Below, piece after piece: positions 37,435 through 47,214 of a stretch of DNA of 64,000 bases; position 1 is the first letter of the stretch; every line of letters starts with the position of its first letter. The notes under the pieces were generated by a model. That model did no database searches. It saw only the letters and a program-made list of their open reading frames with translations, and was not told the origin of the DNA. This DNA comes from Clostridia bacterium UC5.1-2E3 (lineage in GTDB: Bacteria > Bacillota > Clostridia > Lachnospirales > Lachnospiraceae). Position numbers and translations under genes: made by a program. The stretch spans positions 36,303 to 100,302 of the forward strand of contig BBZO01000009.1 of the NCBI GenBank assembly GCA_001304875.1, given 5' to 3'.

Positions 37435-38572
37435 ATGATGCATGTGAATGTGCTGGTCAAGCCGGCGTCCTCGGCCTGTAATATGAACTGTTCCTACTGC
37501 TTTTACCAGGATGTGGCCAACTGCCGCGAGGTGGGATTCAAAGGATTTCTGACCCTGGAGCGGATGGAGCAGATCATCGTGGGGGCCATGGAGTATGCGG
37601 AAAAGTCCTGCACATTTCTGTTCCAGGGGGGAGAGCCGGTGCTGGCGGGGCTGGATTTCTACCGGGGCGTGGTGGAGCTGGAGAAAAAGCATGGAAAGCC
37701 CGGCGTCCGGATCTACAACTCCCTCCAGACCAACGGGTATGAAGTGGGCGAGGAGATGGCCCGCTTTTTTGCTGAAAATCATTTTCTGATCGGCGTGTCC
37801 TTAGACGGCCCGGAGTCCGTGCACGACGCAAACCGCAGGGACCGGCGCGGCGGGGGGACCTTCGCCCGCGTGATGGAGACGCTGGAGCTCTTTGACCGGG
37901 TGGGGGTGGAGTACAATATCCTCTGCGTGGTCACCGGGGAGAATGCCCGCAGGGCCGGGGATATTTATGGGTTTTACCGGGAACGTGGGTTTGACTTTCT
38001 CCAGTTTATCCCATGCCTGGAGCCCTTTGAGGGGGCGCAGCGGGAGGCAGGAGTGCCGGAAGAAGGCCGGCACGATGCGCTCACGCCGGAGGCCTACGGG
38101 GAATTTCTCACGGAGATTTTTGACCTCTGGTTCCGTGATCTGAAAAATGGGAAGTACGTGAGCGTCCGGCATCTGGACAACTGGATGTCCATTCTCTTAG
38201 GCGGCCAGCCCGCCTCCTGCGGCATGGTGGGGCGCTGCTCCATCCAGTTCGTGGTGGAGGGGGACGGCGGCGTGTATCCCTGTGACTTCTATGTGCTGGA
38301 TGAGTGGCGGCTGGGTACCGTGGGGCAGGAGAGCTTCGCGGCCATGGGGACGGGAGAGAAGGCGAGGGAATTTCTCGAACAGTCCGTGCAGGTACCGGAG
38401 TCCTGTAAAGCATGCCGCTATTACGTGCTCTGCCGCAACGGCTGCCGCCGCGACCGGCCGGGGGACGGGATGGCAGAACATATACTGCGGGGCGTACCGG
38501 AAATTTTTCGCGGCGAGGGAGAAGGAGCTGGAGGCGGCCGCGGGGATGCTGGCGCGGTTTGTGCGGAGATAA
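37435..38572 (+). CDS. Anaerobic sulfatase-maturating enzyme, radical SAM (frame broken once)
   Basis: Turns the sulfatase Cys into formylglycine. CNMNCSYCFY (residues 15-24) binds the SAM cluster; SCGMVGRCS with YPCDFYVLDEWRLG, and SCKACRYYVLCRNGCRRD, supply the two extra Fe-S clusters, the Asp of YPCD being the catalytic base in the family. ATG-ATG at 37435 follows GAAGGAGAAG. The original frame wanders on to 38802, but near 38480-38485 two bases (AT) seem lost; the corrected end is YCGAYRKFFAAREKEL...LARFVRR at 38572, about 379 residues, the usual size. It activates the sulfatase encoded at 34164. Confidence 0.92.
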
Positions 38573-38603
38573 ATGCAGATAAAAATACAGATGAAAACAT
38601 GCT

Positions 38604-38646
38604 CTGCCGTATCGGTGATTGGAAAATTACCGGTGCGGCAGTTTTT
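38604..38646 (+). terminator. Terminator of the sulfatase locus
   Basis: A 13-base-pair stem (CTGCCGTATCGGT with ACCGGTGCGGCAG, two G-T pairs) is followed by TTTTTG. It falls inside the false extension of the anSME frame, which supports the corrected stop at 38572. Confidence 0.88.
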
Positions 38647-38698
38647 GCGTGTCGTGGGAATTATTCGTTTTATATACATAAACGCACGGGAAACTTAC

Positions 38699-38706
38699 AA
38701 ACGTTT
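38699..38706 (+). promoter_or_regulatory. Possible LacI-type operator
   Basis: AAACGTTT with central CG lies in the 150-base gap before the sugar ABC transporter genes. LacI-family operators often have this shape, but eight bases alone are weak evidence. I see no convincing promoter. Confidence 0.3.
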
Positions 38707-38798
38707 TACGAAACCTTGATAGCGGCGCCGGGGAGAATATGGGATACTCATACATGTCATGACGGATCAACGATTTACTGTCCGGGAGGAAATGTAAA

Positions 38799-39638
38799 AT
38801 GAAGATAAAAAGAAGGGCCGCCGCAGCGCTCAAGGCTCTGATGTGCGCGGCGGTGCTGTTTATAGCTCTGTTTCCCATCTACTGGCTTCTGGCCATGGCG
38901 GTGCGTCCGGCGGAAGAGATGAGCGGGAGAATCTCCCTGCTGCCGCAGTCGTTCACGGCGGAGCATTTTATCCGCCTGTTTGACTCTAAGGATTTTGGCC
39001 TGGCCATCGCCAACAGCCTGCAGACGACAGGTGTTTCGCTGGTGTTCTCACTGATCATCGGCATCTGCGCGGCGTATGTCATCGCCAGACACCGGTTCCG
39101 TTTCGGATTGAAAAGGCCGCTGACGTACTGGATTCTTCTCGTCAGGGTTCTGCCGCCGGTGGCGTTCACGATTCCGCTTTACACCATGTTTGGAAAGGCG
39201 GGCATTCTGGGTACGAAATGGCCGGTGATTCTGGCCTGCGTGCTGATCAATGTTCCGCTGATCATCTGGTTTCTCATCAGCTTTTTCAGAGAGCTGCCGG
39301 AGGAGATCGAGGAGAGCGCCAAGGTGGACGGAGCCACGGAATGGCAGCTGTTCTGCCGGGTGGTGCTGCCGTTAGTAGCTCCTGGGATCGCGGCTGTGGC
39401 CATGCTCTCGTTCATGTACGCGTGGAATGAGTACACCTACACGGTTATTTTCACCCGCAGCCCCGGCAATTACACGGTGCCGCTGGCGCTGTCGGTATTG
39501 AACACGGAGGACAATCTGACCAACTTCGGCCTGGTATCCGCCGGAGGCGTGATTTCCGTCGTGCCGATCATGCTCTTTGTTATTTTTGCTCAGAACTACT
39601 TGATTTCTGGACTGTCAAGCGGGGCTGTGAAAGAATAA
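38799..39638 (+). CDS. Sugar ABC transporter permease, MalG type
   Basis: 279 residues with six membrane helices. The EAA loop EEIEESAKVDGATEWQLFCRVVLPLVAPG near residues 167-195 docks an ATPase and marks the CUT1 carbohydrate group. GGGAGGAAATGTAAA precedes the ATG. It opens an operon of permease, binding protein, second permease, MBL-fold protein and sugar kinase. No ATPase gene is present, so a shared MsmX-type ATPase encoded elsewhere must serve it. Confidence 0.93.
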   Translation: MKIKRRAAAALKALMCAAVLFIALFPIYWLLAMAVRPAEEMSGRISLLPQSFTAEHFIRLFDSKDFGLAIANSLQTTGVSLVFSLIIGICAAYVIARHRFRFGLKRPLTYWILLVRVLPPVAFTIPLYTMFGKAGILGTKWPVILACVLINVPLIIWFLISFFRELPEEIEESAKVDGATEWQLFCRVVLPLVAPGIAAVAMLSFMYAWNEYTYTVIFTRSPGNYTVPLALSVLNTEDNLTNFGLVSAGGVISVVPIMLFVIFAQNYLISGLSSGAVKE

Positions 39639-39666
39639 AGTCGAATGTTTAGGAGGATTAAGAAGA

Positions 39667-40952
39667 TGAAAAAGTATTGGCAGCGGCGCTGAGCGCCGCC
39701 ATGGTAATGTCCCTGACCGCATGCGGATCCCAGGAAAGCTCCGGCGGAGCCGGCGTCTCTGCGGGAACGTCCTCTCCTGCCGGCACCTCTGCGGCGTCCG
39801 GTGAGGAGCCCACAAAAATGACACTGATTCTGAGAGGAGGGGCCTACGGGGAGTCTCTGGAGGCCAGCCTGCCCGCGTTTGAGGAAGAACACAATGTTGA
39901 TATCGAGGTGATGCTGATGTCCTTTGACGATCTCCATACGGGAATCGCCCTGGATGCGGTCAACGAGGTGGGAACTTATGATCTGTGTATGGTGGACGGC
40001 TCCTGGATGGCGGAATTTACGGCCAACGGCGTTCTGGCGAATCTGAGCGAGCTGGGTTACAGCTTCGACGACGACGTGATCCCGGCGACCACCTCCATCT
40101 GCAAATCCGGGGAAGACATTTATCTGGCCCCGTATTACGGAAACGTGACGGTCCTCATGTATAACAAGCAGCTTGTCGAGGCGGCGGGCTATGCACCGGA
40201 GGACATCGACAGCTTTGCCGATATCATGGACATTGCCAGCAAAACCCGCGCGCAGATCCGGATAAAAATGGATTCCTGATCCGCGGCGGAAGCCCCGACA
40301 ATATCCTTTCTGATTTCCTCTCCCATCTGCTGGTGCATGGCGGCTGGGTTGTGGACGAGAACAATCAGCCCACGGTGGATACGCCCGAGTTCCGCGCGGC
40401 CATGGAGGACTACCTGGCACTGTATGAGACGGGAAGCACGCTGGATAAGGATGATATCGTAGCCTCTGTCAGCGGAGGCGAGACGGCTCTGGCGCAGATC
40501 TGGCCCGGCTGGTACGTGCCCACCGCCGACGGCCCGGCAGATTACACCGTCATTCCCACGAAGCTTGAGGAGGACGGCGAGCCCCGGGAGGCGGCTGCCC
40601 TGCAGGGCGTGTGGTGCATCGGCATCCCCAACAACGCACCCCACAAGGAGCTGGCGCTGGAGCTTCTTCAGTATGTGATGTCCCCGGAGGTGCAGCTGGC
40701 CTCCATCGGGAATGGCGGCGTGCCCTGCCGGTATTCCAGCCTTCTGGACGAGACGGTGCTTGAGACTATCCCCATCTGGAGACGGTGTGCGGCGCGCTGG
40801 AGACCGGCGTGTACCGTCCGGCAATCGAGGAGTGGACCGAGTTCACCAACATTTTAGGGCAGGAGATGGACAACATCATCCAGGGGACCAAGAGCATGGA
40901 CGAGGGCCTTGCCTACGCCCAGTCTGAGCTTGAAAAGCTGATGGCAGAATGA
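39667..40952 (+). CDS. Sugar ABC transporter binding lipoprotein (frame broken three times)
   Basis: Corrected for an A missing at 39670-39674, the start is MKKVLAAALSAAMVMSLTAC, a lipoprotein signal with Cys20. The mature part is a family 1 extracellular binding protein: TKMTLILRGGAYGESL, YDLCMVDGSWMAEF, YYGNVTVLMYNKQL, PDKNGFLIRGGSPDN, WPGWYVPTADG and QGVWCIGIPNNAPHKELALELL. Further shifts lie near 40245-40255 and 40765-40772; the end TVCGALETGVYRPAIEEWTE...LMAE is in yet another frame. Corrected length is about 429 residues. The stop overlaps the next gene (ATGA). The sugar is unknown. Confidence 0.9.
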
Positions 40953-41857
40953 GAGAGAGAATCATGGACAACACTGCATCGAGAACAAAGCAGACCAGTC
41001 AGCAGGCGAAGCGTTTTGCCATCGGCATGACGCTTCCCACCCTGGCGGTGCTGCTTGTCATGACCGCATACCCGCTGATTTCCACATTTTTATACAGCTT
41101 CACAGATTATAATTACTTAAAAGGCGCGGACCGGGCGGAATTTGTACTGTTTAAAAATTATATTTCCCTGCTTGAAAACGGGTATTTCCGCCAGGCCATA
41201 TGGAATACGGTCCGGTTTACGTTTTTGGCGGTGGTGCTGGAGCTGGGGTTTGGGCTGGTGCTGGCTATATTTGTCAACAGCCTGGGACGCGGAAAAAAGA
41301 TCATGCGGACGCTGCTCCTGCTCCCGTATCTTCTTCCCGCGGTCACGGTGGCGCTCAGCTGGAGAATGCTTTTTTCCTCCAACTACGGCATCATAAACCA
41401 GTTTCTTCAGTCCCTGGGGCTGCCGGTTTACAACTGGTTTATGGACACGGACACGGCCTTCGGCACAATCCTGCTCATCGATGTATGGCAGAATGTTCCG
41501 TTTGTGTTTCTGCTTTTGTATGCGGCTCTGCAGTCGGTTCCGGCGGGCCAGTACGAGGCGGCCTGCATCGACGGAGCCGGGTTTTTGCAGCGCTTCTGGT
41601 ATGTGACTGTACCGAATATTAAAAGCTCGCTGGCGCTGTGCGCGCTGCTGCGCACCATTGACACCTTCCGCCTGTTTGAGAAGGTCAATGTGCTGACCGG
41701 GGGAGGCCCGGCCGGCACGACCAGCACGATCACCCAGTTTTTATATAATTACGGGATTAAATCGCTGGATTTCGGCTTCGGCAGTGCGGGAGCCATCGTG
41801 ATGACTCTGCTGATCCTGCTTCTTTCCAGTTTATACATCAGGCGGGCGATCCGATGA
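40949..41857 (+). CDS. Sugar ABC transporter permease, MalF type
   Basis: 302 residues with six membrane helices, beginning with FAIGMTLPTLAVLLVMTAYPL. The EAA loop reads YEAACIDGAGFLQRFWYVTVPNIK. GGGPAGTTSTI is typical of CUT1 MalF-type partners. The start at 40949 overlaps the binding-protein stop; ATG at 40964 is an alternative. It pairs with the MalG-type permease two genes upstream and overlaps the MBL-fold gene by four bases. Confidence 0.93.
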   Translation: MRERIMDNTASRTKQTSQQAKRFAIGMTLPTLAVLLVMTAYPLISTFLYSFTDYNYLKGADRAEFVLFKNYISLLENGYFRQAIWNTVRFTFLAVVLELGFGLVLAIFVNSLGRGKKIMRTLLLLPYLLPAVTVALSWRMLFSSNYGIINQFLQSLGLPVYNWFMDTDTAFGTILLIDVWQNVPFVFLLLYAALQSVPAGQYEAACIDGAGFLQRFWYVTVPNIKSSLALCALLRTIDTFRLFEKVNVLTGGGPAGTTSTITQFLYNYGIKSLDFGFGSAGAIVMTLLILLLSSLYIRRAIR

Positions 41858-42853
41858 AGCTTACATTTGTCAATGTGGGATACGGGGAGGCGGTTCTGGC
41901 GCAGTATCCGGATCCTGTGCTGGAAGGAAAAACAAGAACTCTGCTGGTGGACGGAGGAAGCGGCTGCCGGCAGGAATATGAGGACAGAGCCTCGGGGCGC
42001 ATAGCCTGGAGGAATATCTGAGAATGAAAAACATCCGTCCGGATATCGCGGCGGTGACGCATATTCACGAGGATCACCTGTGTGGTCTTGCGGCGCTGCC
42101 GGATGAGCTGCTGCCATCGACACTGTGGCAGTCTCTTCCGGCGGCGTTCTGCCGGAAGGAAATGAGGTTTATCTCCTGTAAAGGGGAGACCGAATCGCAG
42201 GAAAAATTCATCCGGGCGCTCAACGACATGCCGGAACTCATAAAACGGGTGGAGCGCCGCGGGGGAAAGGTAAAGACGTTAAGAACCGGGGAGCGCCTGG
42301 TTTTATCTTCGCAGCTTGCCGTGGAGGTGCTTTCCCCTTCGCTTCGCAGAAGCGGGGAGATGGAGCGGCAGATGAGGGCGCTCGGCGAGGCGGAGTCGCC
42401 GGAGCAGTTCCTGTACCGTCTGAATGCCTGGATGCCGTGATGAACAATTACAGTCTGATCCTGCGCCTGGACTTCGGGGGCGTCCGTATCCTGCTTCCCG
42501 GCGATGCCAACGCCGACGGCTACGGAGAAATTCCCCGGGAGGCCCTGCGGGCCCAGATTTTCAAGGTGGGTCACCACGGACAGCGGGACGGGGCGGACGA
42601 GGAAGTTTTGCAGGCCGTTGCCCCACAGATCATGGTCTGCTGCGCGTCCAGCGACCGCCGGTATAACAGCGCGGATCCCGGGCTGCTGCGCATGGCGGCA
42701 GAAATGGGGATCGAGCTGTATTTTTCCGATTGTCCGGAGCTGCCGCCGGAAATTCCGGCGCCCCCGCCGCATCATGCGCTGGAAATTGAAATTGGAGAGA
42801 GCGGCAGTATACAGACGTCTTATCTGGGAATAGAAGGAGAAGAACAGCGATGA
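41854..42853 (+). CDS. ComEC/Rec2-like metallo-beta-lactamase-fold protein (frame broken twice)
   Basis: MKLTFVNVGYGEAVLAQYP and LLVDGGSG start the fold; THIHEDHLCGL near residues 69-79 is the H-x-H-x-D-H metal site; NNYSLILRLDFGGVRILLPGDAN and KVGHHGQRDG follow as in the soluble ComEC/Rec2-type domain. No membrane part is present. One C is missing near 42000 and one at 42427-42428; the corrected protein has about 333 residues. It is overlapped by the permease stop and overlaps the kinase start. A hydrolase in a sugar operon is unusual; a role on a cyclic or ester-linked intermediate is speculation. Confidence 0.83.
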
Positions 42854-43748
42854 AAAAATATGATGTGATGATCGTCGGTCCCGTTTCTCTGGACCACAAT
42901 ATCGACTGTGAGGGCAGAGAGCGCAGGGAGCTGGGCGGCGCGGTGGTGGCGTCCGGCTTCGCGGCGGCCCGGAGCGGCAGGCGCACGGCGGTGTTTACGA
43001 AATTCAATCCCGGGACGGCGGATGCAGAACCGGCGTTTGCCGGCTCCGGGGCGGAGGTGTACTGGAAAACCTCTGCGTCCACCTGTGCAATCCGCAACCA
43101 GTATTTCACGCCGGATAAGGAGAAGCGCTCCTGCACGGCGATGGGGAGATGCGATGGCTTTTTCTTCGACGAACTGCCGCGCGTGGAGACTTCGGTTTAC
43201 CATTTCGCCGGGCTGATGACCGGGGATATCGACGAGCGGATGATCGCGGAGGCGGCCGGCTACGGAAAAGTGGCCGTGGACGTACAGGGATTTCTGCGCT
43301 GCGCCGGGGAAGACGGGGCTATGACTTTCCGCGACTGGGAAAACAAGCGGCTGTACCTCCCGCATATTGACTATTTAAAAACCGACGCCGCCGAGGCGGA
43401 GATCCTGACGGGGGTCAGCGACCGGAGGCGGGCGGCGCGGATACTGCACCGCTGGGGCGCCTCGGAGGTGCTCATCACCCACAACACGGAGGTGCTGGCC
43501 TTTGACGGCAGCCAGATGCGCACCTGCCCATCCGCGCCAGAAATCTCTCCGGGCGCACGGGCCGCGGAGACACGGCTTTCGCCGGGTACATCACGGAACG
43601 CCAGTACGGAAGCCTGTCCCAGGCGCTTCTTTACTGCACCGCGCTGGTGTCTCTGAAAATGGAGAGCGCGGGGCCCTTCCGGGGCACGCGGGAGGACGTG
43701 CTGGAGTATGTGCGGGAGTTTTATCCGGAGTATTGCGGTCAGGTCTGA
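42850..43748 (+). CDS. PfkB family carbohydrate kinase (frame broken once)
   Basis: KKYDVMIVGPVSLDHNIDC opens the ribokinase fold, ELGGAVVASGFAAARSG is the substrate-side GG region and GRGDTAFAGYI near residue 237 is the PfkB signature with catalytic Asp (GRGD for the usual GAGD). The frame is lost after DGSQMRTCP; one C missing at 43527-43529 restores IRARNLSGRTGRGDTAF and an end at EFYPEYCGQV. Corrected length is about 299 residues. It presumably phosphorylates the sugar brought in by the ABC transporter; which hydroxyl and sugar cannot be told. Confidence 0.88.
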
Positions 43749-43806
43749 AGCCGGTATAAAAGATGGCAGTTTTGTCAGAGTAAAAAAAGTAAAAACCGAA
43801 ATGTAG

Positions 43807-43835
43807 CCCCCGGAGTTTGCGGCTCCGGGGTTTTT
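43807..43835 (+). terminator. Terminator of the sugar ABC operon
   Basis: CCCCGGAG and CTCCGGGG form an 8-base-pair GC stem around TTTGCGG, followed by TTTTTG. Confidence 0.9.
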
Positions 43836-43867
43836 GTTTCCCATTTCGTTTCCCCTCTTCAAATCAA

Positions 43868-43895
43868 TTTACATTTCCCCCATTTATAGTACAAT
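43868..43895 (+). promoter_or_regulatory. Promoter of the polysaccharide cluster
   Basis: TTTACA at 43868-43873, 16 bases, then TACAAT at 43890-43895, about 40 bases before the glf start. Confidence 0.6.
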
Positions 43896-43934
43896 GAAGA
43901 TTAAATGAATTTAAACTGGAGGTACTGCACTCAC

Positions 43935-45041
43935 ATGAAACAGTATGACTATATCATCGCGGGCAGCGGCTTATTCGCCGGCGTGTTCGCCTACGCGGCG
44001 AGACAGCACGGGAAGACCTGCCTCGTACTGGAAAAACGGGATCACATCGGAGGCAACATCTACTGCGAGGACGTGGAGGGCATCCACGTGCACAAGTACG
44101 GCGCGCACATCTTCCACACCAGCAATAAAAAGGTCTGGCAGTTTGTCAACAGCCTGGCGGAGTTCAATCGCTACACCAACAGCCCGGTGGCCAATTTTAA
44201 GGGCGAGATGTATAACATGCCCTTCAACATGAACACCTTCAGCCGCATGTGGGGCGTGTCCACGCCGGCGCAGGCGAAGGCCGTCATCGACGAGCAGAGG
44301 AAGGCCGTGAGCGGCGAGCCGAAGAACCTGGAGGAGCAGGCCATCAGCCTGGTGGGCACGGACATCTACGAAAAGCTCATCAAGGGCTACACCGAGAAGC
44401 AGTGGGGCAAGGACTGCAAGGATCTCCCCAGCTTCATCATCAAGCGCCTCCCGGTGCGCTACACCTACGACAACAATTATTTCAACGATTTGTATCAGGG
44501 AATCCCCATCGGCGGGTATAATGTCCTTATAGACAAGCTGTTCGAGGGCTGCGACATCCGCACGGGCGTGGACTACCTGGCGGACAGGGAGACCTGGCGG
44601 AGCATGGGCGAAAAGGTGGTCTACACCGGAATGCTGGACGCCTACTTTGACTGCTGCTACGGTGAACTGGAGTACCGGAGCCTGCGCTTCGAGACGGAGC
44701 TTCTCGACGAGGAGAACCACCAGGGCGTGGCCGTGGTCAACTACACCGACCGCGAGACGCCCTACACCCGCGTCATCGAGCACAAGCATTTCGAGTTCGG
44801 CACGCAGCCGAAGACCGTCATCACCCGCGAGTATCCCGCCGACTGGACAACCGGCATGGAGCCCTATTATCCGGTGAACGACGCGAAAAACCAGGAGCTG
44901 TTTGAGAAGTACCGCGCGCTGGCCACGAAGGAGGAGAACGTGATCTTCGGCGGCCGTCTGGCGGAGTACAAATACTACGACATGGACAAGGTCATCGAGT
45001 CGGTCATGAACGCGGCTGCAAAGGAGTTTGGCGATGCCTGA
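43935..45041 (+). CDS. glf: UDP-galactopyranose mutase
   Basis: Flavoenzyme turning UDP-galactopyranose into UDP-galactofuranose, a building block of surface glycans. MKQYDYIIAGSGLFAGVFAY is the FAD-binding start, followed by VLEKRDHIGGNIYCED, KYGAHIFHTSN, YTEKQWGKDCKDLP and VYTGMLDAYFD, all typical. The ATG at 43935 follows CTGGAGG by 12 bases; the open frame reaches 43905 but those residues do not match the family. Length 368, as usual. It leads the cluster and overlaps licD by eight bases. Confidence 0.96.
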   Translation: MKQYDYIIAGSGLFAGVFAYAARQHGKTCLVLEKRDHIGGNIYCEDVEGIHVHKYGAHIFHTSNKKVWQFVNSLAEFNRYTNSPVANFKGEMYNMPFNMNTFSRMWGVSTPAQAKAVIDEQRKAVSGEPKNLEEQAISLVGTDIYEKLIKGYTEKQWGKDCKDLPSFIIKRLPVRYTYDNNYFNDLYQGIPIGGYNVLIDKLFEGCDIRTGVDYLADRETWRSMGEKVVYTGMLDAYFDCCYGELEYRSLRFETELLDEENHQGVAVVNYTDRETPYTRVIEHKHFEFGTQPKTVITREYPADWTTGMEPYYPVNDAKNQELFEKYRALATKEENVIFGGRLAEYKYYDMDKVIESVMNAAAKEFGDA

Positions 45042-45909
45042 ATTTTACGAGCCGTCTGTGCTGAAACGGCTGCAGGAGACGGAGCTCTCCATTCTTAAGG
45101 ATTTCGTGGCCATCTGCGAGGCCAACGGACTGGAATACTACGGGATCGCGGGCACCGGCATCGGGGCCATCCGCCACGGCGGTTTCATCCCGTGGGACGA
45201 CGACATCGACATCGCCATGCCGCGGAAGGATTTTGAGAAAATGGTCTCCGTCGTGGAGCGGGAGTATAAGGACCGCTACTACATTGTGAACGCGTGGCGG
45301 GACAAGCGCTACCCGCTGATGACCACCCGGCTGGCGAAGCGGGGGACGCTGTTTGTGGAAAATGCGTTGAAGGACGCCCGCTGTCCCTGCGGCATTTTCC
45401 TGGATCTCTACGTGCTGGACAACGTGGCGGACAACCGCATTCTTTATGAGCTCCAGTCCTGGGAGGCCTGGTTCTGGAGCAAGCTTCTGATTCTCCGCTG
45501 CATCCCGAAGCCTTATCTGGCGGCGACGGGGGCGAAGGCGCGTCTGATACTGGCCATCTGCGGCCTGGCGCACCGGGTGCTTAAGGGGCTTCGCATTTCC
45601 CCGGCCTGGCTCAGGGACCGCTGCGAGCGGGTGTGCCGGCGGTATGATAAGAAAAACACGAGACGGATGGCATTTCTTCCCGACACCAGTCCTTACTGGA
45701 ACGTCATCGACAAGGAGAAGCTCCATCCGCTCAAAAACATAGGCTTCGAGGGCATTTCCCTCACCTTCCCCGGCAACATCGAGGAGATGCTTAAAAATAT
45801 GTACGGGGATTTCATGGAAATGCCGCCGGAGGACAAGAGAAAGACGCACTATCCCTATCGCCTGGAATTTGACTGGCGGCCGGGGAAACGGCAAAAAGCA
45901 GGTAGATAA
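45034..45909 (+). CDS. LicD family phosphotransferase
   Basis: 291 residues with GIAGTGIGAIRHGGFIPWDDDIDIAMPR, the LicD nucleotidyltransferase-like core with its acidic metal cluster. LicD proteins move phosphocholine, or other phospho-groups, from CDP-type donors to cell-surface sugars. AAGGAG precedes the ATG at 45034, inside the glf end. With the nucleotidyltransferase and aminotransferase four genes on, transfer of phosphocholine or aminoethylphosphonate to the glycan is plausible. Confidence 0.9.
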   Translation: MPEFYEPSVLKRLQETELSILKDFVAICEANGLEYYGIAGTGIGAIRHGGFIPWDDDIDIAMPRKDFEKMVSVVEREYKDRYYIVNAWRDKRYPLMTTRLAKRGTLFVENALKDARCPCGIFLDLYVLDNVADNRILYELQSWEAWFWSKLLILRCIPKPYLAATGAKARLILAICGLAHRVLKGLRISPAWLRDRCERVCRRYDKKNTRRMAFLPDTSPYWNVIDKEKLHPLKNIGFEGISLTFPGNIEEMLKNMYGDFMEMPPEDKRKTHYPYRLEFDWRPGKRQKAGR

Positions 45910-45910
45910 C

Positions 45911-47214
45911 ATGAATCGATGGGCCCGATGGATTATCGGATCGGATAAAAATATAGACAGAAGAAATATGAGCTGGAACATGGTGGGGAGCTTTCTCTAC
46001 GCCTTCGCGTCCATGGTGCTCTCCATCGCGGTGATCCAGCTGGTGGGCGAGGACCTGGGGGGATTTTCACCTTCGGATACAGCACTTTTGGGCAGCATAT
46101 GTTTATGGTGGCCTATTTCGGCATCCGTCCGTTCCACATCACGGACACGGAGTCGCGCTACAGCTTCGGGGAATATTTACGGCTCCGCTATCTGACCTGT
46201 GCCGCGGCCGTGCTGTTCGGGCTTTTCTATGTGTTTGTAAACGGTTATTCCTACGTGAAAGCCATGACGGTCATCTGGCTGGTGATCTACAAGGTGGTGG
46301 ACGGCTTCGCCGACGCCTACGAGGCGGAATTTCAGCGGAACGGCCGGCTTTATCTGACCGGGAAATCCAACACCTTCCGCACACTGCTCTCGGTGGGCGT
46401 ATTCTTATCGGTGCTCTATGTCACGAGAAATCTGGTCTGGGCCAGCCAGGCGGGGGCGGGAGCCCAGCTTCTGGGGCTGCTGCTCTTTGACGTAGCGGTG
46501 ATGCGGGCCATCCCCGGCGTGGACCGGAGCGTGAAGGGGAGCCAGGTGTGCCGGCTGTTCCGGGACAACCTGCTTCTGTTTTTTTCCGTGGTGCTGGACT
46601 TTTACATTTTTTCGGCGGCGAAGTACGCCATCGAGGGGAATATGACCGACGCCGATCTGGCGGTGTACGGGGCTATTTTCATGCCCACCAGCGTCATCAA
46701 TCTGGTGGCCGGGTTCGTGATCCGTCCCTACCTCACCAAGCTGTCGGTGCAGTGGGAGAACCGTCGTTACAAGCGTTTCCGGAGCATTGTGAAAAATCTG
46801 GTTCTCGTGATTCTTGGGCTGACGGTGGTGGCGGTTCTCGGCGCCTGGTTCCTGGGGATTCCGGTGCTCAGCCTCCTCTACCCCAATATCGGCTATGCGC
46901 TGGCCCGGTGCCGGACGGCGCTTCTCTACATCATCCTGGGAGGCGCGCTCAACGCGCTGATGACACTTTTTTATTACAGTTTAATTATAATGAAATGGCA
47001 GCGCGTGATCTTCGTCGGGTATCTGGGCGTGGGTGCGGCGGCGTTTCTCATCTCGCCGGTCTTCGTGCGGGCCATGGGAATCGACGGCGGCGCGTTTTCC
47101 TATATGATACTGATGTTTCTTTTGATGCTGTGCTTCGGCGCGGCGGCGTTTGGCGTATACAGGCGCACGGTGCTTCGTGAGCTTGGGAGGAAAGGAGGAC
47201 GCCGGGATGCTTAA
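45911..47214 (+). CDS. Polysaccharide flippase, Wzx/MATE-like (frame broken once)
   Basis: About 434 residues with 10-12 membrane helices. NMVGSFLYAFASMVLSIAVIQLVG is the first, and FVIRPYLTKLSVQWENRRYKRF lies in the loop characteristic of oligosaccharide exporters. A run of six G at 46057-46062 should be seven, giving GGIFTFGYSTFGQHMFMVAYFG. It would flip lipid-linked oligosaccharides. Its presence beside Wzm/Wzt in the same cluster means two export modes. Confidence 0.87.

Noticed and set aside
38573..38802. C-terminal extension of the anSME frame to 38802
   Set aside because: The tail has no family similarity and runs through a terminator hairpin; the other frame gives the proper end YCGAYRKFF...VRR at 38572.
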